A stretch of DNA of 64,000 nucleotides, taken from NCBI RefSeq assembly GCF_035440685.1, contig NZ_DAORMW010000013.1; one strand, given 5' to 3'. A program made the translations under genes and the position numbers. This DNA is from Accumulibacter appositus. Lineage in GTDB: Bacteria > Pseudomonadota > Gammaproteobacteria > Burkholderiales > Rhodocyclaceae. How positions within the stretch are numbered: the stretch's first letter is position 1; each line of letters begins with the position of its first letter. The notes beneath the pieces are model-generated. The model was not told where the DNA came from. It was given only the letters and a program-made list of their open reading frames with translations, and ran no database searches. Below, one piece after another: positions 8,799-17,690 of the stretch.

Positions 8799-9027
8799 TC
8801 CATTCTTCTGGGGTCTGCGTTTTCATCGACAGCGCATGTAGTTCGCCACTGTCGAAATGCTGCCGCAGCACTCCATTCACCGCTTGCTGTCGTTGCACGC
8901 GGTTCTTGCCGACGAACTCGCTGCTGACGATCAGGGCTTCGAAATGCTGGCCATCGCCGGCGACTTCCAGATGTTGGCAGGAAATGCCTGCGGCGATGAT
9001 GGCTTGGACTTGTTCAGGGTGCATCAT
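8782..9027 (-). CDS. ibaG: BolA family protein IbaG
   Basis: This 81-aa member of the BolA/IbaG family pairs with monothiol glutaredoxins in iron-sulfur handling and acid response. The class II KH-like motif is visible around VAGDGQHFEALIVSSEF.GKNRVQRQQAV, including the conserved FVGKNRVQRQ block. It sits between an ABC transporter and murA, the standard position in beta- and gammaproteobacteria. It begins three bases after the permease stop and overlaps murA, so co-transcription is very likely. Confidence 0.92.
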   Translation of the reverse strand: MMHPEQVQAIIAAGISCQHLEVAGDGQHFEALIVSSEFVGKNRVQRQQAVNGVLRQHFDSGELHALSMKTQTPEEWSATRG

Positions 9028-9030
9028 GAG

Positions 9031-9786
9031 TCAGGACCTCAGTTTGTAGCCGCTCCTGAGCAGCGCCAGCGTCGCGGCCGAGACCAGCAGGAGACTTGCG
9101 GTGACCACTACCAGGCTGTTTTCCGGAGCCACGTCGGAGACGCCGAAAAAGCCGAAGCGAAAGCCGTCGATCATATAGAAGACGGGATTGAAGCGAGAAA
9201 CCAGCTGCCAGAACTCAGGCAGTGAATGAATCGAGTAGAAGACGCCGGAGAGCATGGTCAGCGGCAGGATCAGGAAGTTCTGAAAGCCCGCCAGCTGGTC
9301 GAACTTGTCGGCCCAGATGCCGGCGATCATTCCCAGTGTTCCCATGATCCCGCCACCAAGGACGATGAACAGCAAAATCCAGTGTGGCGCGACGAAAGTC
9401 AGCGGTGCGAACCACATCGTCACCAGCAGTACGCCGAGCCCGACCATCACCCCGCGCAGCATTGCTGCAACGACATAGGCGAGAAAGAACTCGACGTAGG
9501 AGATCGGCGGCAGCAGAACGAAAACCACGCTGCCGGTGACCTTCGACTGGATCAGGCTTGACGAGCTGTTGGCGAAAGCGTTTTGCAGGGCCGACATGAT
9601 GACCAGGCCAGGAATCAGAAAGGCGCCGTAAGGGACGCCGTGCACTTGTACGTGCGACTCCAGGACATGCGAGAAAATCAGCAAGTAGAGCAGCGCGGTC
9701 AGCACCGGCGCGCCGACGGTCTGGAAGCTGACTTTCCAGAAGCGCAGCAGTTCCTTGTAGAGTAGGGTGCGGAAGCCGCTCAACAC
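9031..9786 (-). CDS. ABC-2 type permease (YadH-like)
   Basis: This 251-aa inner-membrane protein has six predicted membrane segments. It has the ABC-2 signature region around residues 190-230, where PLTMLSGVFYSIHSLPEFWQ is typical. It partners the ATPase encoded just upstream (7-bp overlap). The pair resembles E. coli YadGH, a transporter of uncertain substrate that many betaproteobacteria keep next to the mla operon. Its position suggests envelope lipid or capsule-related export, but the substrate is not known. Confidence 0.9.
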   Translation of the reverse strand: MLSGFRTLLYKELLRFWKVSFQTVGAPVLTALLYLLIFSHVLESHVQVHGVPYGAFLIPGLVIMSALQNAFANSSSSLIQSKVTGSVVFVLLPPISYVEFFLAYVVAAMLRGVMVGLGVLLVTMWFAPLTFVAPHWILLFIVLGGGIMGTLGMIAGIWADKFDQLAGFQNFLILPLTMLSGVFYSIHSLPEFWQLVSRFNPVFYMIDGFRFGFFGVSDVAPENSLVVVTASLLLVSAATLALLRSGYKLRS

Positions 9787-10703
9787 GGCGTGCGCTCGCT
9801 GACACGGCCTTCCTGCATGACGCCGAGGAAGACGTCTTCGAGGTCGGTTTGCGTCAGGCGTAGGTCTTCAATCACGCAGCCGCCGACGCGCAAAGCGGCC
9901 AGCAGCGGTTCCAGTTCGTCGAGAGTGGCGAGGTGGAAGGTCCAGATGCCGCCATTTTCGGTTGCACGGGCCTGCAATGCGGGTGGCAGCTGTACCGCTC
10001 CGGCCAGGCGCAGGTTCAGCGTCTGGCCGGAGAAGCGCGCCAGCAGGTTACGCGTCGTGTCCAGGGCCACCACTTTGCCCGCCTTGAGCATCGCGATGCG
10101 CGCACACAAGGCTTCGGCTTCCTCCAGGTAGTGGGTGGTCAGGATCACCGTGTGGCCGTCGTGATTAAGGCGCCGGATGAATTGCCACAGGCCCTGGCGC
10201 AATTCGACGTCGACGCCGGCGGTCGGCTCGTCGAGGACGATTACCGGCGGCTTGTGGACCAACGCCTGGGCGACCAGAACGCGCCGCTTCATGCCACCGG
10301 ACAGGCGGCGCATATTGGTGTCGGCCTTGGCAGTCAGATCGAGGTTGGCGAGAATCTCGTCGATCCAGTCGTCATTGTGACGAATGCCAAAGTAGCCGGA
10401 CTGGATACGCAGGGTTTCCCGGACCGAGAAGAAGGGGTCGAAAACCAGTTCCTGCGGCACCACACCAAGCCGGCGTCGGGCTTCGCGATAATCGCCGAGC
10501 ACGTCGTGACCCATCACTGTGAGCTGGCCGGCGTCAGGGCGAACGAGACCGGCGAGGCACGAAATCAGCGTTGTCTTGCCGGCCCCGTTCGGGCCGAGCA
10601 GACCGAAGAACTCACCCTCGCCAATTTGCAGCGAAACACCGGCCAGCGCGCGCAGCGAGCCAAAGCGCTTTTCGACCTGAGAAATGGCGACGGCGACGCT
10701 CAT
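9780..10703 (-). CDS. ABC transporter ATP-binding protein (YadG-like)
   Basis: This 307-aa ATPase has Walker A GPNGAGKTT, the signature LSGGMKRRV, Walker B VIVLDEPTAGVD and the H-loop TTHYLEEAE. The C-terminal extension of about 80 residues is usual for YadG-type exporters. It energises the permease that follows. It begins 36 bp after mlaB and so probably belongs to the same transcript. Confidence 0.93.
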   Translation of the reverse strand: MSVAVAISQVEKRFGSLRALAGVSLQIGEGEFFGLLGPNGAGKTTLISCLAGLVRPDAGQLTVMGHDVLGDYREARRRLGVVPQELVFDPFFSVRETLRIQSGYFGIRHNDDWIDEILANLDLTAKADTNMRRLSGGMKRRVLVAQALVHKPPVIVLDEPTAGVDVELRQGLWQFIRRLNHDGHTVILTTHYLEEAEALCARIAMLKAGKVVALDTTRNLLARFSGQTLNLRLAGAVQLPPALQARATENGGIWTFHLATLDELEPLLAALRVGGCVIEDLRLTQTDLEDVFLGVMQEGRVSERTPC

Positions 10704-10739
10704 GGCATCGAGTGGGTGTCGAAGCTGCTGCCTCGCCGT

Positions 10740-11033
10740 TCAGGCGAGTGGAAGCAGTTCGGAGACGCCGTATAGCGCTGCCAGGCTGATCAAGCTTGCT
10801 GGCGGGTTGACGACGCGCAAGCTGAGCGCATGTTCAGCGGCCTTGCGCTGCCAGGCAAAGAGGGTGCTCAGGGCTGACGAATCGACTTCGGCAACAGCGG
10901 CGAGATCAAGCAGCAAGTTCGCGGACGGCTGGCTGGCGCTCAAAAGCCTGCGCCCGGCCTCGTGAAGCTTGCGCGCGTTGGCAATGATCATCGGCGCAGT
11001 GACGCGCAGCCGGCCTTCTGCTTGCTCGATCAC
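10740..11033 (-). CDS. mlaB: MlaB-like STAS domain protein
   Basis: This 97-aa cytoplasmic STAS protein in the Mla complex binds and stabilises the MlaF ATPase. The core AEVDSSALSTLFAWQR matches the STAS loop with the conserved D-S-S-A. Its GTG start overlaps the mlaC stop (GTGA), indicating translational coupling. Sequence identity in this subfamily is low, so the call rests partly on position inside mlaFEDACB. Confidence 0.88.
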   Translation of the reverse strand: MIEQAEGRLRVTAPMIIANARKLHEAGRRLLSASQPSANLLLDLAAVAEVDSSALSTLFAWQRKAAEHALSLRVVNPPASLISLAALYGVSELLPLA

Positions 11034-11644
11034 TTGCTGGAGCTTTCCAGTTGAGTATTGCGCTCCCTGAGCATCTCGATCAGGCCCTCGATACCCCCGT
11101 TGCGGACCTCCTGGGCGAACGAACCCCGGTAGTTGGTGACCAGGCTGACGCCCGCGACGATGACATCGTAAACCTTCCAGCCGTTGCCCTGTTTCTCGAG
11201 CGCGTAACTGAGCTGCACGGGCTTGCTGCCGGGCTGGACGATCTCGGTCTTGATCACCACGTCAGTCTCGGCCGCGTCGATCTTGCTCGGGCGATAGGTG
11301 ATGGTCTGGTCCTTGTACGAGGTCAGCGCGTTCGAGTAGGTGCGTACCAGCAGCTTCTTGAACTCTTCCGCCAAGCGCTTTTTCTGCTCGGGCGTCGCCT
11401 TGCTCCAGTTGCGTCCGACGGCGAGTGCAGTCATGCGGTGGAAATCGAAATACGGCAGAACCTTGGTCTCGACCAGTTTGATCGCTTTTCTGGTGTCACC
11501 GCTTTGAATGTCCTTGTCCTGGCGAACGATGGTCAGGACGTCATCGGTGACCTTCTGGACCAGTGCGTCAGGCGACCCTTGCTGCGCCCACGCGCTGCCG
11601 GACAGGACAGTCAAAGCGAAAAACAACGAAAGCAGATATTTCAT
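11030..11644 (-). CDS. mlaC: MlaC/Ttg2D periplasmic phospholipid-binding protein
   Basis: This 204-aa protein has a clear signal peptide (cleavage near AWA-QQG) and the MlaC fold. It shuttles phospholipids through the periplasm between outer-membrane MlaA and the inner-membrane MlaFEDB complex. Typical blocks are YFDFHRMTALAVGRNW, the LVRTYSNALTSYKD segment and VYDVIVAGVSLVTNYR. It overlaps mlaB and lies 66 bp after mlaA. Confidence 0.95.
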   Translation of the reverse strand: MKYLLSLFFALTVLSGSAWAQQGSPDALVQKVTDDVLTIVRQDKDIQSGDTRKAIKLVETKVLPYFDFHRMTALAVGRNWSKATPEQKKRLAEEFKKLLVRTYSNALTSYKDQTITYRPSKIDAAETDVVIKTEIVQPGSKPVQLSYALEKQGNGWKVYDVIVAGVSLVTNYRGSFAQEVRNGGIEGLIEMLRERNTQLESSSK

Positions 11645-11710
11645 GGCATCTTTCCGTGCAATAGAGGATTCGACCCCGCGAGGCGGGTTGGCATCAGCCT
11701 GCGCGGTCGA

Positions 11711-12427
11711 TTAGTAGTCAAGTGGAATGCGTGGCGGGTCGCCGTCGAAGATCTCGTTGCGCCGGTGCTGCAGGTAGGCATCCCTGATGTACGAGTACTT
11801 GTCGAACGCCGCCTCCTCGATCACCTTGTCGGTGGGCAGGACGCTGGCGCGCAAATCAACGTAACGGACGGCAACCAGGCTGTTGCGCAGGGGTATGTTG
11901 TCCACGCGCCAGACCGGATCGTAATAGGTGTCGACCATCCAGCCGAAGGTATCGCGAGTGGTGCGCGGGCCGATGAGCGGCCAGTAGAAGTAAGGCCCGT
12001 CCGGGACCCCCCACTTGCCGAGCGTCTGGCCGAACTCCTCCGAGTGCTTGGTTAGACCCATTTCGCTGGCCACGTCGAAGACGCCACCAATGCCGATGGT
12101 GCTGTTGATCAGCACCCGGCCGACGTCCGAAAGAGCGTCGCCTCCCTTGCCCTGCAGAAGATTATTGATCGCTGTCCACGAGTCCCAGATGTTACCGAAA
12201 AAGTTGCCCACGCCGACTTTCACCGGCAGCGGAGTCACCGCGTCGTAACCTTGCGCAACCGGTTTGATGGCCACCGTGTCGAGGCCTTCGTTGACGGCGA
12301 ACATGGCGCGGTTGAAGCCCTCGAAGGGGTCTGCCGGATCATTGTTCGTACTTGCGCAGCCACTGGCGACGGTGATGGCCGTTGCACAGACGTACGCCGA
12401 TAGACGCCTTGAAAGCTGTGGTTTCAC
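11711..12427 (-). CDS. mlaA: MlaA/VacJ outer-membrane lipoprotein
   Basis: This 238-aa lipoprotein has a lipobox (VASGC). MlaA forms a ring in the outer leaflet that extracts mislocalised phospholipids. Diagnostic stretches include DPFEGFNRAMFAVNE, the NFFGNIWDSWTAINNLLQGK segment, EEFGQTLGKWGVPDGPYFYW and the glycine-rich IGIGGVFDVA. In enterobacteria mlaA is unlinked to the rest; here it is inside the operon between mlaD and mlaC, a common betaproteobacterial arrangement. Confidence 0.96.
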   Translation of the reverse strand: MKPQLSRRLSAYVCATAITVASGCASTNNDPADPFEGFNRAMFAVNEGLDTVAIKPVAQGYDAVTPLPVKVGVGNFFGNIWDSWTAINNLLQGKGGDALSDVGRVLINSTIGIGGVFDVASEMGLTKHSEEFGQTLGKWGVPDGPYFYWPLIGPRTTRDTFGWMVDTYYDPVWRVDNIPLRNSLVAVRYVDLRASVLPTDKVIEEAAFDKYSYIRDAYLQHRRNEIFDGDPPRIPLDY

Positions 12428-12445
12428 GATCTTCCTTTCTATCTG

Positions 12446-12916
12446 CTATTCGCTCGGAGCTTCTGAAGCCTTGCTGAACATGAACTGACTGATCAGGCTT
12501 TCCAGAACTACCGCCGACTGTGTTTTCGAGATGACATCGTTCGCGGCGAGCATTTTTTCGTCACCGCCCGGGTCAAGCCCGACGTACTGCTCACCGAGCA
12601 GGCCCGCGGTCAGGATCAAGGCAAACGTATCTTTCGGAAAGCGATAACGCTCGTCAATATTGAACGTCACCACCGCTTCGTACTCACTGGGATCGAAATG
12701 GATGTCGACCACCCGCCCAACGACGACACCGGCGCTCTTGACCGGCGCCCTGACTTTCAGGCCGCCGATGTTAGCAAACTTGGCCGTCACCGGGTACGTT
12801 TCGGCGAAATTTCCGGCCGACAGATTGCCGACCTTGAGCGCCAGAAAGAGCATGCCAGCCAGCCCCACGGCAACAAAAATTCCGACCCACAGGTCGAGCA
12901 ACTTGCGACTCATCAA
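12446..12916 (-). CDS. mlaD: MlaD MCE-domain inner-membrane protein
   Basis: This 156-aa protein has one N-terminal membrane helix (about residues 7-27) followed by a single MCE domain, with GGLKVRAPVKSAGVVVGRV and GLLGEQYVGLDPGG as landmarks. MlaD forms the hexameric ring of the phospholipid transporter. Its ATG overlaps the mlaE stop (ATGA). Confidence 0.95.
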   Translation of the reverse strand: MMSRKLLDLWVGIFVAVGLAGMLFLALKVGNLSAGNFAETYPVTAKFANIGGLKVRAPVKSAGVVVGRVVDIHFDPSEYEAVVTFNIDERYRFPKDTFALILTAGLLGEQYVGLDPGGDEKMLAANDVISKTQSAVVLESLISQFMFSKASEAPSE

Positions 12917-13728
12917 GCCTCCCGGAACATGAACGAGGTTAATACGAAGTCGAGCGCCAGGATCGCCAGTGCCGACTGGACGACGGTACTCTTGATCGAG
13001 CTAGAGACGCCTTCGGCGGTGGGTACGGCATCGTAGCCCTCGAAGACCGCAATCAGCGAAACAGCAATGCCGAAAACGAAGCTCTTGATGATGCCGCTCC
13101 AGATGTCATAGCGAAAGTCGACCGAAGCCTGCATCTGTGACCAGAAAGCGCCTTCATCGACGCCGATGAAGACCACTCCGATCAGGTAGCCACCAAAGAC
13201 GCCCGCTACCGAAAACAGGGCGGCCAGCAAAGGCATCGAGATGACTCCTCCCCAGAAGCGAGGGGCGACGACGCGCGCAATCGGGTTGACCGCCATCATG
13301 TCCATCGCCGTCAGTTGCTCGGTGGCCTTCATCAGGCCGATTTCGGCGGTGATTGAGGAGCCTGCACGCGAAGCGAAGAGTAGGGCAGCAACCACCGGGC
13401 CAAGTTCCCGTACCAGCGACAACGCCACCAGAACCCCGAGCGCCTCGGCCGAGCCGTAGCGCTGCAAGGTCTCGTAGCCCTGCATGCCGAGCACCATGCC
13501 GATGAACAGTCCCGAGACCATGATGATCAGCAGCGACTGGAATCCCGAGTAGTAGAGTTCGCGGATGGTCAGATGCAGGCGCCGAAAAGACTGCCCCGAG
13601 TAGAGCAGGAGCATGACGAAAAAACGTGCTGCAAAACCGAGTCGCTGCAGCGCGTCATTGACGCGGCGTCCGAGGCTGCTGATCCCCGACAGCAAGGCGC
13701 CGCGGTTGTTCGGCCTAGAATTGCTCAT
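12913..13728 (-). CDS. mlaE: MlaE phospholipid ABC transporter permease
   Basis: This 271-aa inner-membrane permease belongs to the MlaE/YrbE family, with five to six membrane segments and the typical LVRELGPVVAALLFASRAGSS and EIGLMKATEQLTAMDMMAVN blocks. I chose ATG 13728 because it overlaps the mlaF stop (ATGA). It forms the core of MlaFEDB with the ATPase upstream and MlaD downstream. Confidence 0.96.
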   Translation of the reverse strand: MSNSRPNNRGALLSGISSLGRRVNDALQRLGFAARFFVMLLLYSGQSFRRLHLTIRELYYSGFQSLLIIMVSGLFIGMVLGMQGYETLQRYGSAEALGVLVALSLVRELGPVVAALLFASRAGSSITAEIGLMKATEQLTAMDMMAVNPIARVVAPRFWGGVISMPLLAALFSVAGVFGGYLIGVVFIGVDEGAFWSQMQASVDFRYDIWSGIIKSFVFGIAVSLIAVFEGYDAVPTAEGVSSSIKSTVVQSALAILALDFVLTSFMFREA

Positions 13729-14534
13729 ACACACCCTTTTCCCAGCAGTTCTTCAGTGAGCTCTTGTGCCGGATAGTGGAAGGGAACCGGTCCGTCCGCT
13801 TGCGCGAAAACGAACTGGTGAACAAAGGGATGCTGCGACGCCCGGATTTCGTCCGGCGTACCCATGGCCACGACTTTGCCGTCCGACATGAAGTAGATGT
13901 AATCGACGATCTGCAAGGATTCCTGAATGTCGTGAGTGACCATGATCGAGGTGGCACCCAGCGCGTCATTCAGCTTGCGAATTAGTTGCCCGATGACCCC
14001 CAGGGAGATCGGATCGAGACCGGCAAAAGGCTCATCGTACATGATCAGCATCGGGTCCAGCGCGATCGCCCGTGCCAGAGCTACCCTTCGCGCCATGCCG
14101 CCGGAGAGCTCGGCCGGCATCAGCTGGCTGGCGCCGCGCAAGCCGACCGCGTTCAGCTTGAGGAGGACCATGTCGCGGATCAATTCCTCGGGCAGGTCGC
14201 TATGCTCGCGCATCTGGTAGGCGACGTTGTCGAACACCGAGATGTCGGTGAACAGTGCACCGAACTGGAACAGCATTCCCATGCGGCGGCGTAGCGCGTA
14301 CAGCTCGTCATCGCGCAATTTGGGCACTGACAGGCCGTCGACCAGCACTTCCCCGCGGCTGGGTTTTAGCTGGCCGCCGATCAGGCGCAGCAGAGTCGTC
14401 TTGCCGCAACCCGAACCACCCATGATGGCGACGACCTTCCCACGCGGGATTTGCATGCTGATGCCCTTGAGGATTGGGCGATCATCGTAGGCGAAATCGA
14501 GATCCTCGATTTCGACAAGATTATCGTCAGACAC
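13725..14534 (-). CDS. mlaF: MlaF phospholipid ABC transporter ATPase
   Basis: At 269 aa it contains Walker A GGSGCGKTT, signature LSGGMARRV, Walker B LIMYDEPFAGLD and the H-loop VTHDIQES. I chose GTG 14534 (VSDDNLVEIEDLDF), with GGGA nearby, because the family starts about ten residues before the first strand. A much longer in-frame start at 14783 would add 83 residues unrelated to the family and overlap the divergent regulator gene. It is the first gene of the operon. Confidence 0.94.
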   Translation of the reverse strand: MSDDNLVEIEDLDFAYDDRPILKGISMQIPRGKVVAIMGGSGCGKTTLLRLIGGQLKPSRGEVLVDGLSVPKLRDDELYALRRRMGMLFQFGALFTDISVFDNVAYQMREHSDLPEELIRDMVLLKLNAVGLRGASQLMPAELSGGMARRVALARAIALDPMLIMYDEPFAGLDPISLGVIGQLIRKLNDALGATSIMVTHDIQESLQIVDYIYFMSDGKVVAMGTPDEIRASQHPFVHQFVFAQADGPVPFHYPAQELTEELLGKGCV

Positions 14535-14562
14535 TGTTGCATCCCGAGACGAAAAAACGTCA

Positions 14563-14568
14563 ATTATA
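14563..14568 (-). promoter_or_regulatory. Probable -10 box of the mla operon
   Basis: A perfect TATAAT on the minus strand lies about 30 bp upstream of the mlaF GTG. No good -35 is seen at 16-18 bp, so an activator may be involved or the match may be chance. Confidence 0.4.
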
Positions 14569-14673
14569 CCGGATGGCCCGCGAAAGCCGCGTGAATTAGT
14601 TGTTCTCCGTGTCACCGTGAAACAATGCCGTGTTAGGCTATCCGGAAACAACGGCCTGTTTTTCATTCTTCCC

Positions 14674-16128
14674 ATGACGGAAATCTCCCTGCCTGAAAAA
14701 CCCCTGCTGCTGATTGTTGACGACGACCCGCTGATCTGTGACACCTTGAGTTTTTCGCTGAGTTCGCGCTTCGAAGTGGTCACCAGTCATTCGCGCCCGC
14801 ATACCCTGCAGCTGCTTCGCCAGTTGCGTCGACCGCCGGCCCTGGCGCTGGTCGATCTCGGCCTGCCGCCGCTGCCGCATCGTCCGGACGAAGGCTTTGC
14901 GCTGATCTCGGATTTGCTCAAGATCGCTCCCGATCTGCCCATCGTCGTTCTCTCCGGGCAGAGCGAGGACGGCAACGCACGGCACGCGCGGACGCTCGGC
15001 GCCGCCGATTTTGTCGCCAAACCGTGCAACCCCGGCGATCTGCAGCAGGTTCTCCAGGGGGCGCTATCTTTTCGCGGACTCGAAGCGAAACGTCCAGCGG
15101 GCGAAGCTGCCTCGCCGCTGATCGGCAACAGCCCGGCCATCGAAAAGCTGCGGCTGCAGTTACGCCAGTATGCCGATCTGCCTTTCGCGGTGCTGATCGA
15201 AGGAGAGTCGGGCAGCGGCAAGGAGATCATCGCCTCGGCTTGTCTCCACTACGATACGTGTCGTCGCGAGAAGCCGTTTCTGGCGCTCAATTGCGCCGCG
15301 ATTTCGCCGAATCTGGTTGAGGCAACGCTGTTTGGCTACGCGCGAGGCGCTTTCACCGGCGCCGTCTCCACCAAGGCGGGCTACTTCGAAGACGCGGCTG
15401 ACGGCACCTTGTTCCTTGACGAAATCGGCGAACTGGCGCTCGAGCTGCAGGCCAAGCTGCTGCGGGTGCTCGAGAACGGTGAGTATCAACGGGTCGGCGA
15501 AACGCAGCCGCGCGTTAGCCGGGCGCGGATCATCGCCGCCACCAATCGCGACCTGCGCAAGGAGGTGCGAGGCGGCAATTTCCGGGCCGATCTCTACCAC
15601 CGCCTGTCGGTGTGCGCCATCGTTGCACCCCCCTTGCGCGAAATGGGCGACGACAAGCTGCTCCTGCTCGAACACTTCCGGCAGCTGTACGCGGCCCAAG
15701 CGCAGCAGCTGCCGTTCACGCTCTCCGACGCGGCACGGCACCTCTGGCTGGACTACTCTTTTCCCGGCAATGTCCGTGAGTTGCGCAATATCGTTATTCG
15801 TCTGGCCACCAAGTACTCGGGGCAGATGGTCGACGTGGCGGCGCTGGAAGCCGAGCTTGACGTACCCGACGAACCGCTGCTCGCTGCGGCCGGCGTCGCC
15901 GCTGGCGGTGACGAGGGCGACGGCGAGGCGATCATGGCGGCGGCCACGCAACGCTTGCGGCAACGCGAGGCTTTCAGTCTCGATGGCTTGCTCAAGGCCA
16001 CCGAACGTGGCTATATCGAAGCTGCTCTGAAGCTGGCGCACGGTAATGTCAGTCAGGCCGCTCGCCTGCTCGGCATTCATCGCACCACACTCTACAACCG
16101 AATGGAATCGTCGGCGCGGGAGCCTTGA
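14674..16128 (+). CDS. NtrC-type sigma-54-dependent response regulator
   Basis: This 484-aa regulator has a receiver domain (about residues 10-130, acidic pocket VDDD, phospho-acceptor probably D61 in LVDLGLP). An AAA+ domain follows, with Walker A GESGSGKE (about 177) and the sigma-54 contact motif GAFTGA (225-230). The C-terminal Fis-type helix-turn-helix includes NVSQAARLLGIHRTTLYNRM. It would activate sigma-54 promoters. Its stop overlaps the start of the mshM-like gene (TGATG), placing it in the pilus operon. No kinase is adjacent; the nearest histidine kinase is at the far end of the locus (29645-31420). I chose ATG 14674; a GTG at 14617 would add 19 non-family residues. Confidence 0.93.
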   Translation: MTEISLPEKPLLLIVDDDPLICDTLSFSLSSRFEVVTSHSRPHTLQLLRQLRRPPALALVDLGLPPLPHRPDEGFALISDLLKIAPDLPIVVLSGQSEDGNARHARTLGAADFVAKPCNPGDLQQVLQGALSFRGLEAKRPAGEAASPLIGNSPAIEKLRLQLRQYADLPFAVLIEGESGSGKEIIASACLHYDTCRREKPFLALNCAAISPNLVEATLFGYARGAFTGAVSTKAGYFEDAADGTLFLDEIGELALELQAKLLRVLENGEYQRVGETQPRVSRARIIAATNRDLRKEVRGGNFRADLYHRLSVCAIVAPPLREMGDDKLLLLEHFRQLYAAQAQQLPFTLSDAARHLWLDYSFPGNVRELRNIVIRLATKYSGQMVDVAALEAELDVPDEPLLAAAGVAAGGDEGDGEAIMAAATQRLRQREAFSLDGLLKATERGYIEAALKLAHGNVSQAARLLGIHRTTLYNRMESSAREP

Positions 16129-17576
16129 TGTATCTGGAGCATTTCGGCCTGCATCAAGCGCCTTTTCGGATCACGCCGCACACCGAGTTCTTTTTTGCTG
16201 GCGGCAAGCGCGGCGCGACCCTCGAGGCCCTGATTTACGCCATTACTCACGACGAAGGCATCGTCAAGGTCAGCGGCGAGGTGGGTAGCGGCAAGACGAT
16301 GCTTTGCCGGATGTTGCTCGAGAAGCTTCCGGACAACGTCGAGACGGTCTATCTGGCCAATCCGATGCTCTCGCGCGACGAAATACTCTTCGCCATCGCC
16401 GAGGAGTTGCGCATTCCTCTTCCGGAGGGGCGCAGCCATCTGTTGCTCCGCTCGTTGCAAGAACGGCTCCTCGAGATCTACGCCAGCGGCCGTCAGGTCG
16501 TGGCCTTGATCGACGAGGCGCATGCCATGCCTCCCGAGGCTCTGGAAGAGATCCGGCTGCTTTCCAATCTGGAGTCGAATCGCCACAAGCTGCTGCAGAT
16601 CGTCCTCTTCGGTCAACCCGAGCTTGATTCCCGCTTGCGGCAAACAAGCATGCGTCAGCTCAATGATCGCATCACCCACAATTTCAGGCTGGAACCGCTG
16701 CGGCGCCGCGACGTTTCCGTTTACCTGCTGTTCCGCCTGCGCGCCGCCGGTTATAGGGGGCCGGATCCCTTTACCAAAGGGGCTGTCGAGCTGATCAGCA
16801 AGGCCTCCGAGGGTCTCAGCCGGCGAATCAATATCCTGGCCGACAAGGCGTTGCTTGCCGCCTTCTCCGACGGTGTGCACCAGGTCGATCGCCGGCAGGT
16901 GCGGGCGGCGATTCGCGACGCCGAGTTTCGCCGGCTCAATCGCCGCTTTGGCGTCGCTTGGGCCTGGGCCGGCGCTGCTGCAGGCCTTTGCGCAGTCGTC
17001 GCCATGGCCTATCTCGCCGGTACTCGGGACCTTGCCCGTATTGGCAGCCCGGCCAGCGTGGCCGCTTCGCCCACTGGCGAGCCGCCGCTGGTCGAGACCG
17101 TGGCGCCGGCCATTGAGGCGCCGCCGGCTGCCGCGCCGGCCTTGCCAGCCGACGCCCCTTCCGGCGCAGCATTGGCGGAGCCGTCGGCCGCTGTTGCCGC
17201 GGTGGCGTCGCCAGGCAGCAGGTCGCCGGGCCTGCGACCCGCCTCGGGCCTGCGACCCGCCTCGGGTCTGGCCGAGCGCATCGCGGCAAGCGAAACCTGG
17301 TTGGCAAAGACGCCGGATAGTCATTTCTTCATTCAGTTACTCGTTGTCGATGCCGTTAGCGAAAAGGAAGTGCTTGATTTCATAGATAAGCATGCGACAA
17401 GGCTCGATGAGCAGCAGCTTCGCGTCTATCGTTCGAGTCTGAGTGGCCGGGACCGGCTCGGCGTCATTTATGGCGATTATCCGTCCCGCGAGCTGGCGAA
17501 CGCTGCGCTGGCCAAGCTTTCCGAGGTCAGTCCGGCGAGCAAGCCCTACGTTCGAGCGGTCGGAAGACTGCGCTGA
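16128..17576 (+). CDS. MshM/ExeA-like AAA ATPase with C-terminal SPOR-like domain
   Basis: The N-terminal 270 residues form an ExeA/MshM AAA ATPase: the MYLEHFGLHQAPFRITP start, Walker A GEVGSGKT and Walker B ALIDEAHA. One membrane helix follows (about 275-297), then an alanine/proline-rich linker. The last 85 residues resemble a SPOR peptidoglycan-binding domain (HFFIQLLVV, YRSSLSGRDRLGVIYGDYPS, KPYVRAVGRL). ExeA-type proteins help secretins assemble through peptidoglycan, and here the wall-binding part would be periplasmic. The SPOR assignment rests on pattern recognition. The gene precedes the secretin. Confidence 0.85.
   Translation: MYLEHFGLHQAPFRITPHTEFFFAGGKRGATLEALIYAITHDEGIVKVSGEVGSGKTMLCRMLLEKLPDNVETVYLANPMLSRDEILFAIAEELRIPLPEGRSHLLLRSLQERLLEIYASGRQVVALIDEAHAMPPEALEEIRLLSNLESNRHKLLQIVLFGQPELDSRLRQTSMRQLNDRITHNFRLEPLRRRDVSVYLLFRLRAAGYRGPDPFTKGAVELISKASEGLSRRINILADKALLAAFSDGVHQVDRRQVRAAIRDAEFRRLNRRFGVAWAWAGAAAGLCAVVAMAYLAGTRDLARIGSPASVAASPTGEPPLVETVAPAIEAPPAAAPALPADAPSGAALAEPSAAVAAVASPGSRSPGLRPASGLRPASGLAERIAASETWLAKTPDSHFFIQLLVVDAVSEKEVLDFIDKHATRLDEQQLRVYRSSLSGRDRLGVIYGDYPSRELANAALAKLSEVSPASKPYVRAVGRLR
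17228..17263 (+). repeat. Two perfect 18-bp tandem repeats in the mshM-like linker
   Basis: Units 17228-17245 and 17246-17263 are identical and encode GLRPAS twice in the linker before the SPOR-like domain, with a partial third unit following. Being in frame, it lengthens the linker without disturbing the domains and is a likely slippage site. Confidence 0.85.
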
Positions 17577-17630
17577 GCAGGGCCCCCGGAGTGCTTGAGG
17601 TGGCGTCGTAACACAATAAAAATCATGCAC

Positions 17631-17658
17631 TTGCATCGAAGTTTTGTCGTGGTATCAT
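17631..17658 (+). promoter_or_regulatory. Possible promoter before the secretin gene
   Basis: TTGCAT (17631-17636), a 16-bp spacer and TATCAT (17653-17658) lie 33 bp before the GTG at 17691, in the only sizeable gap between the mshM-like gene and the secretin. The match is moderate. Confidence 0.4.
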
Positions 17659-17690
17659 GAAGTCGACCCCTAACCGGAGAATGCCCGAGC

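Noticed and set aside
16092..17324. 410-codon open frame on the minus strand
   Set aside because: It is the complement of the mshM-like gene, with low-complexity Arg/Gly-rich sequence and no motif.
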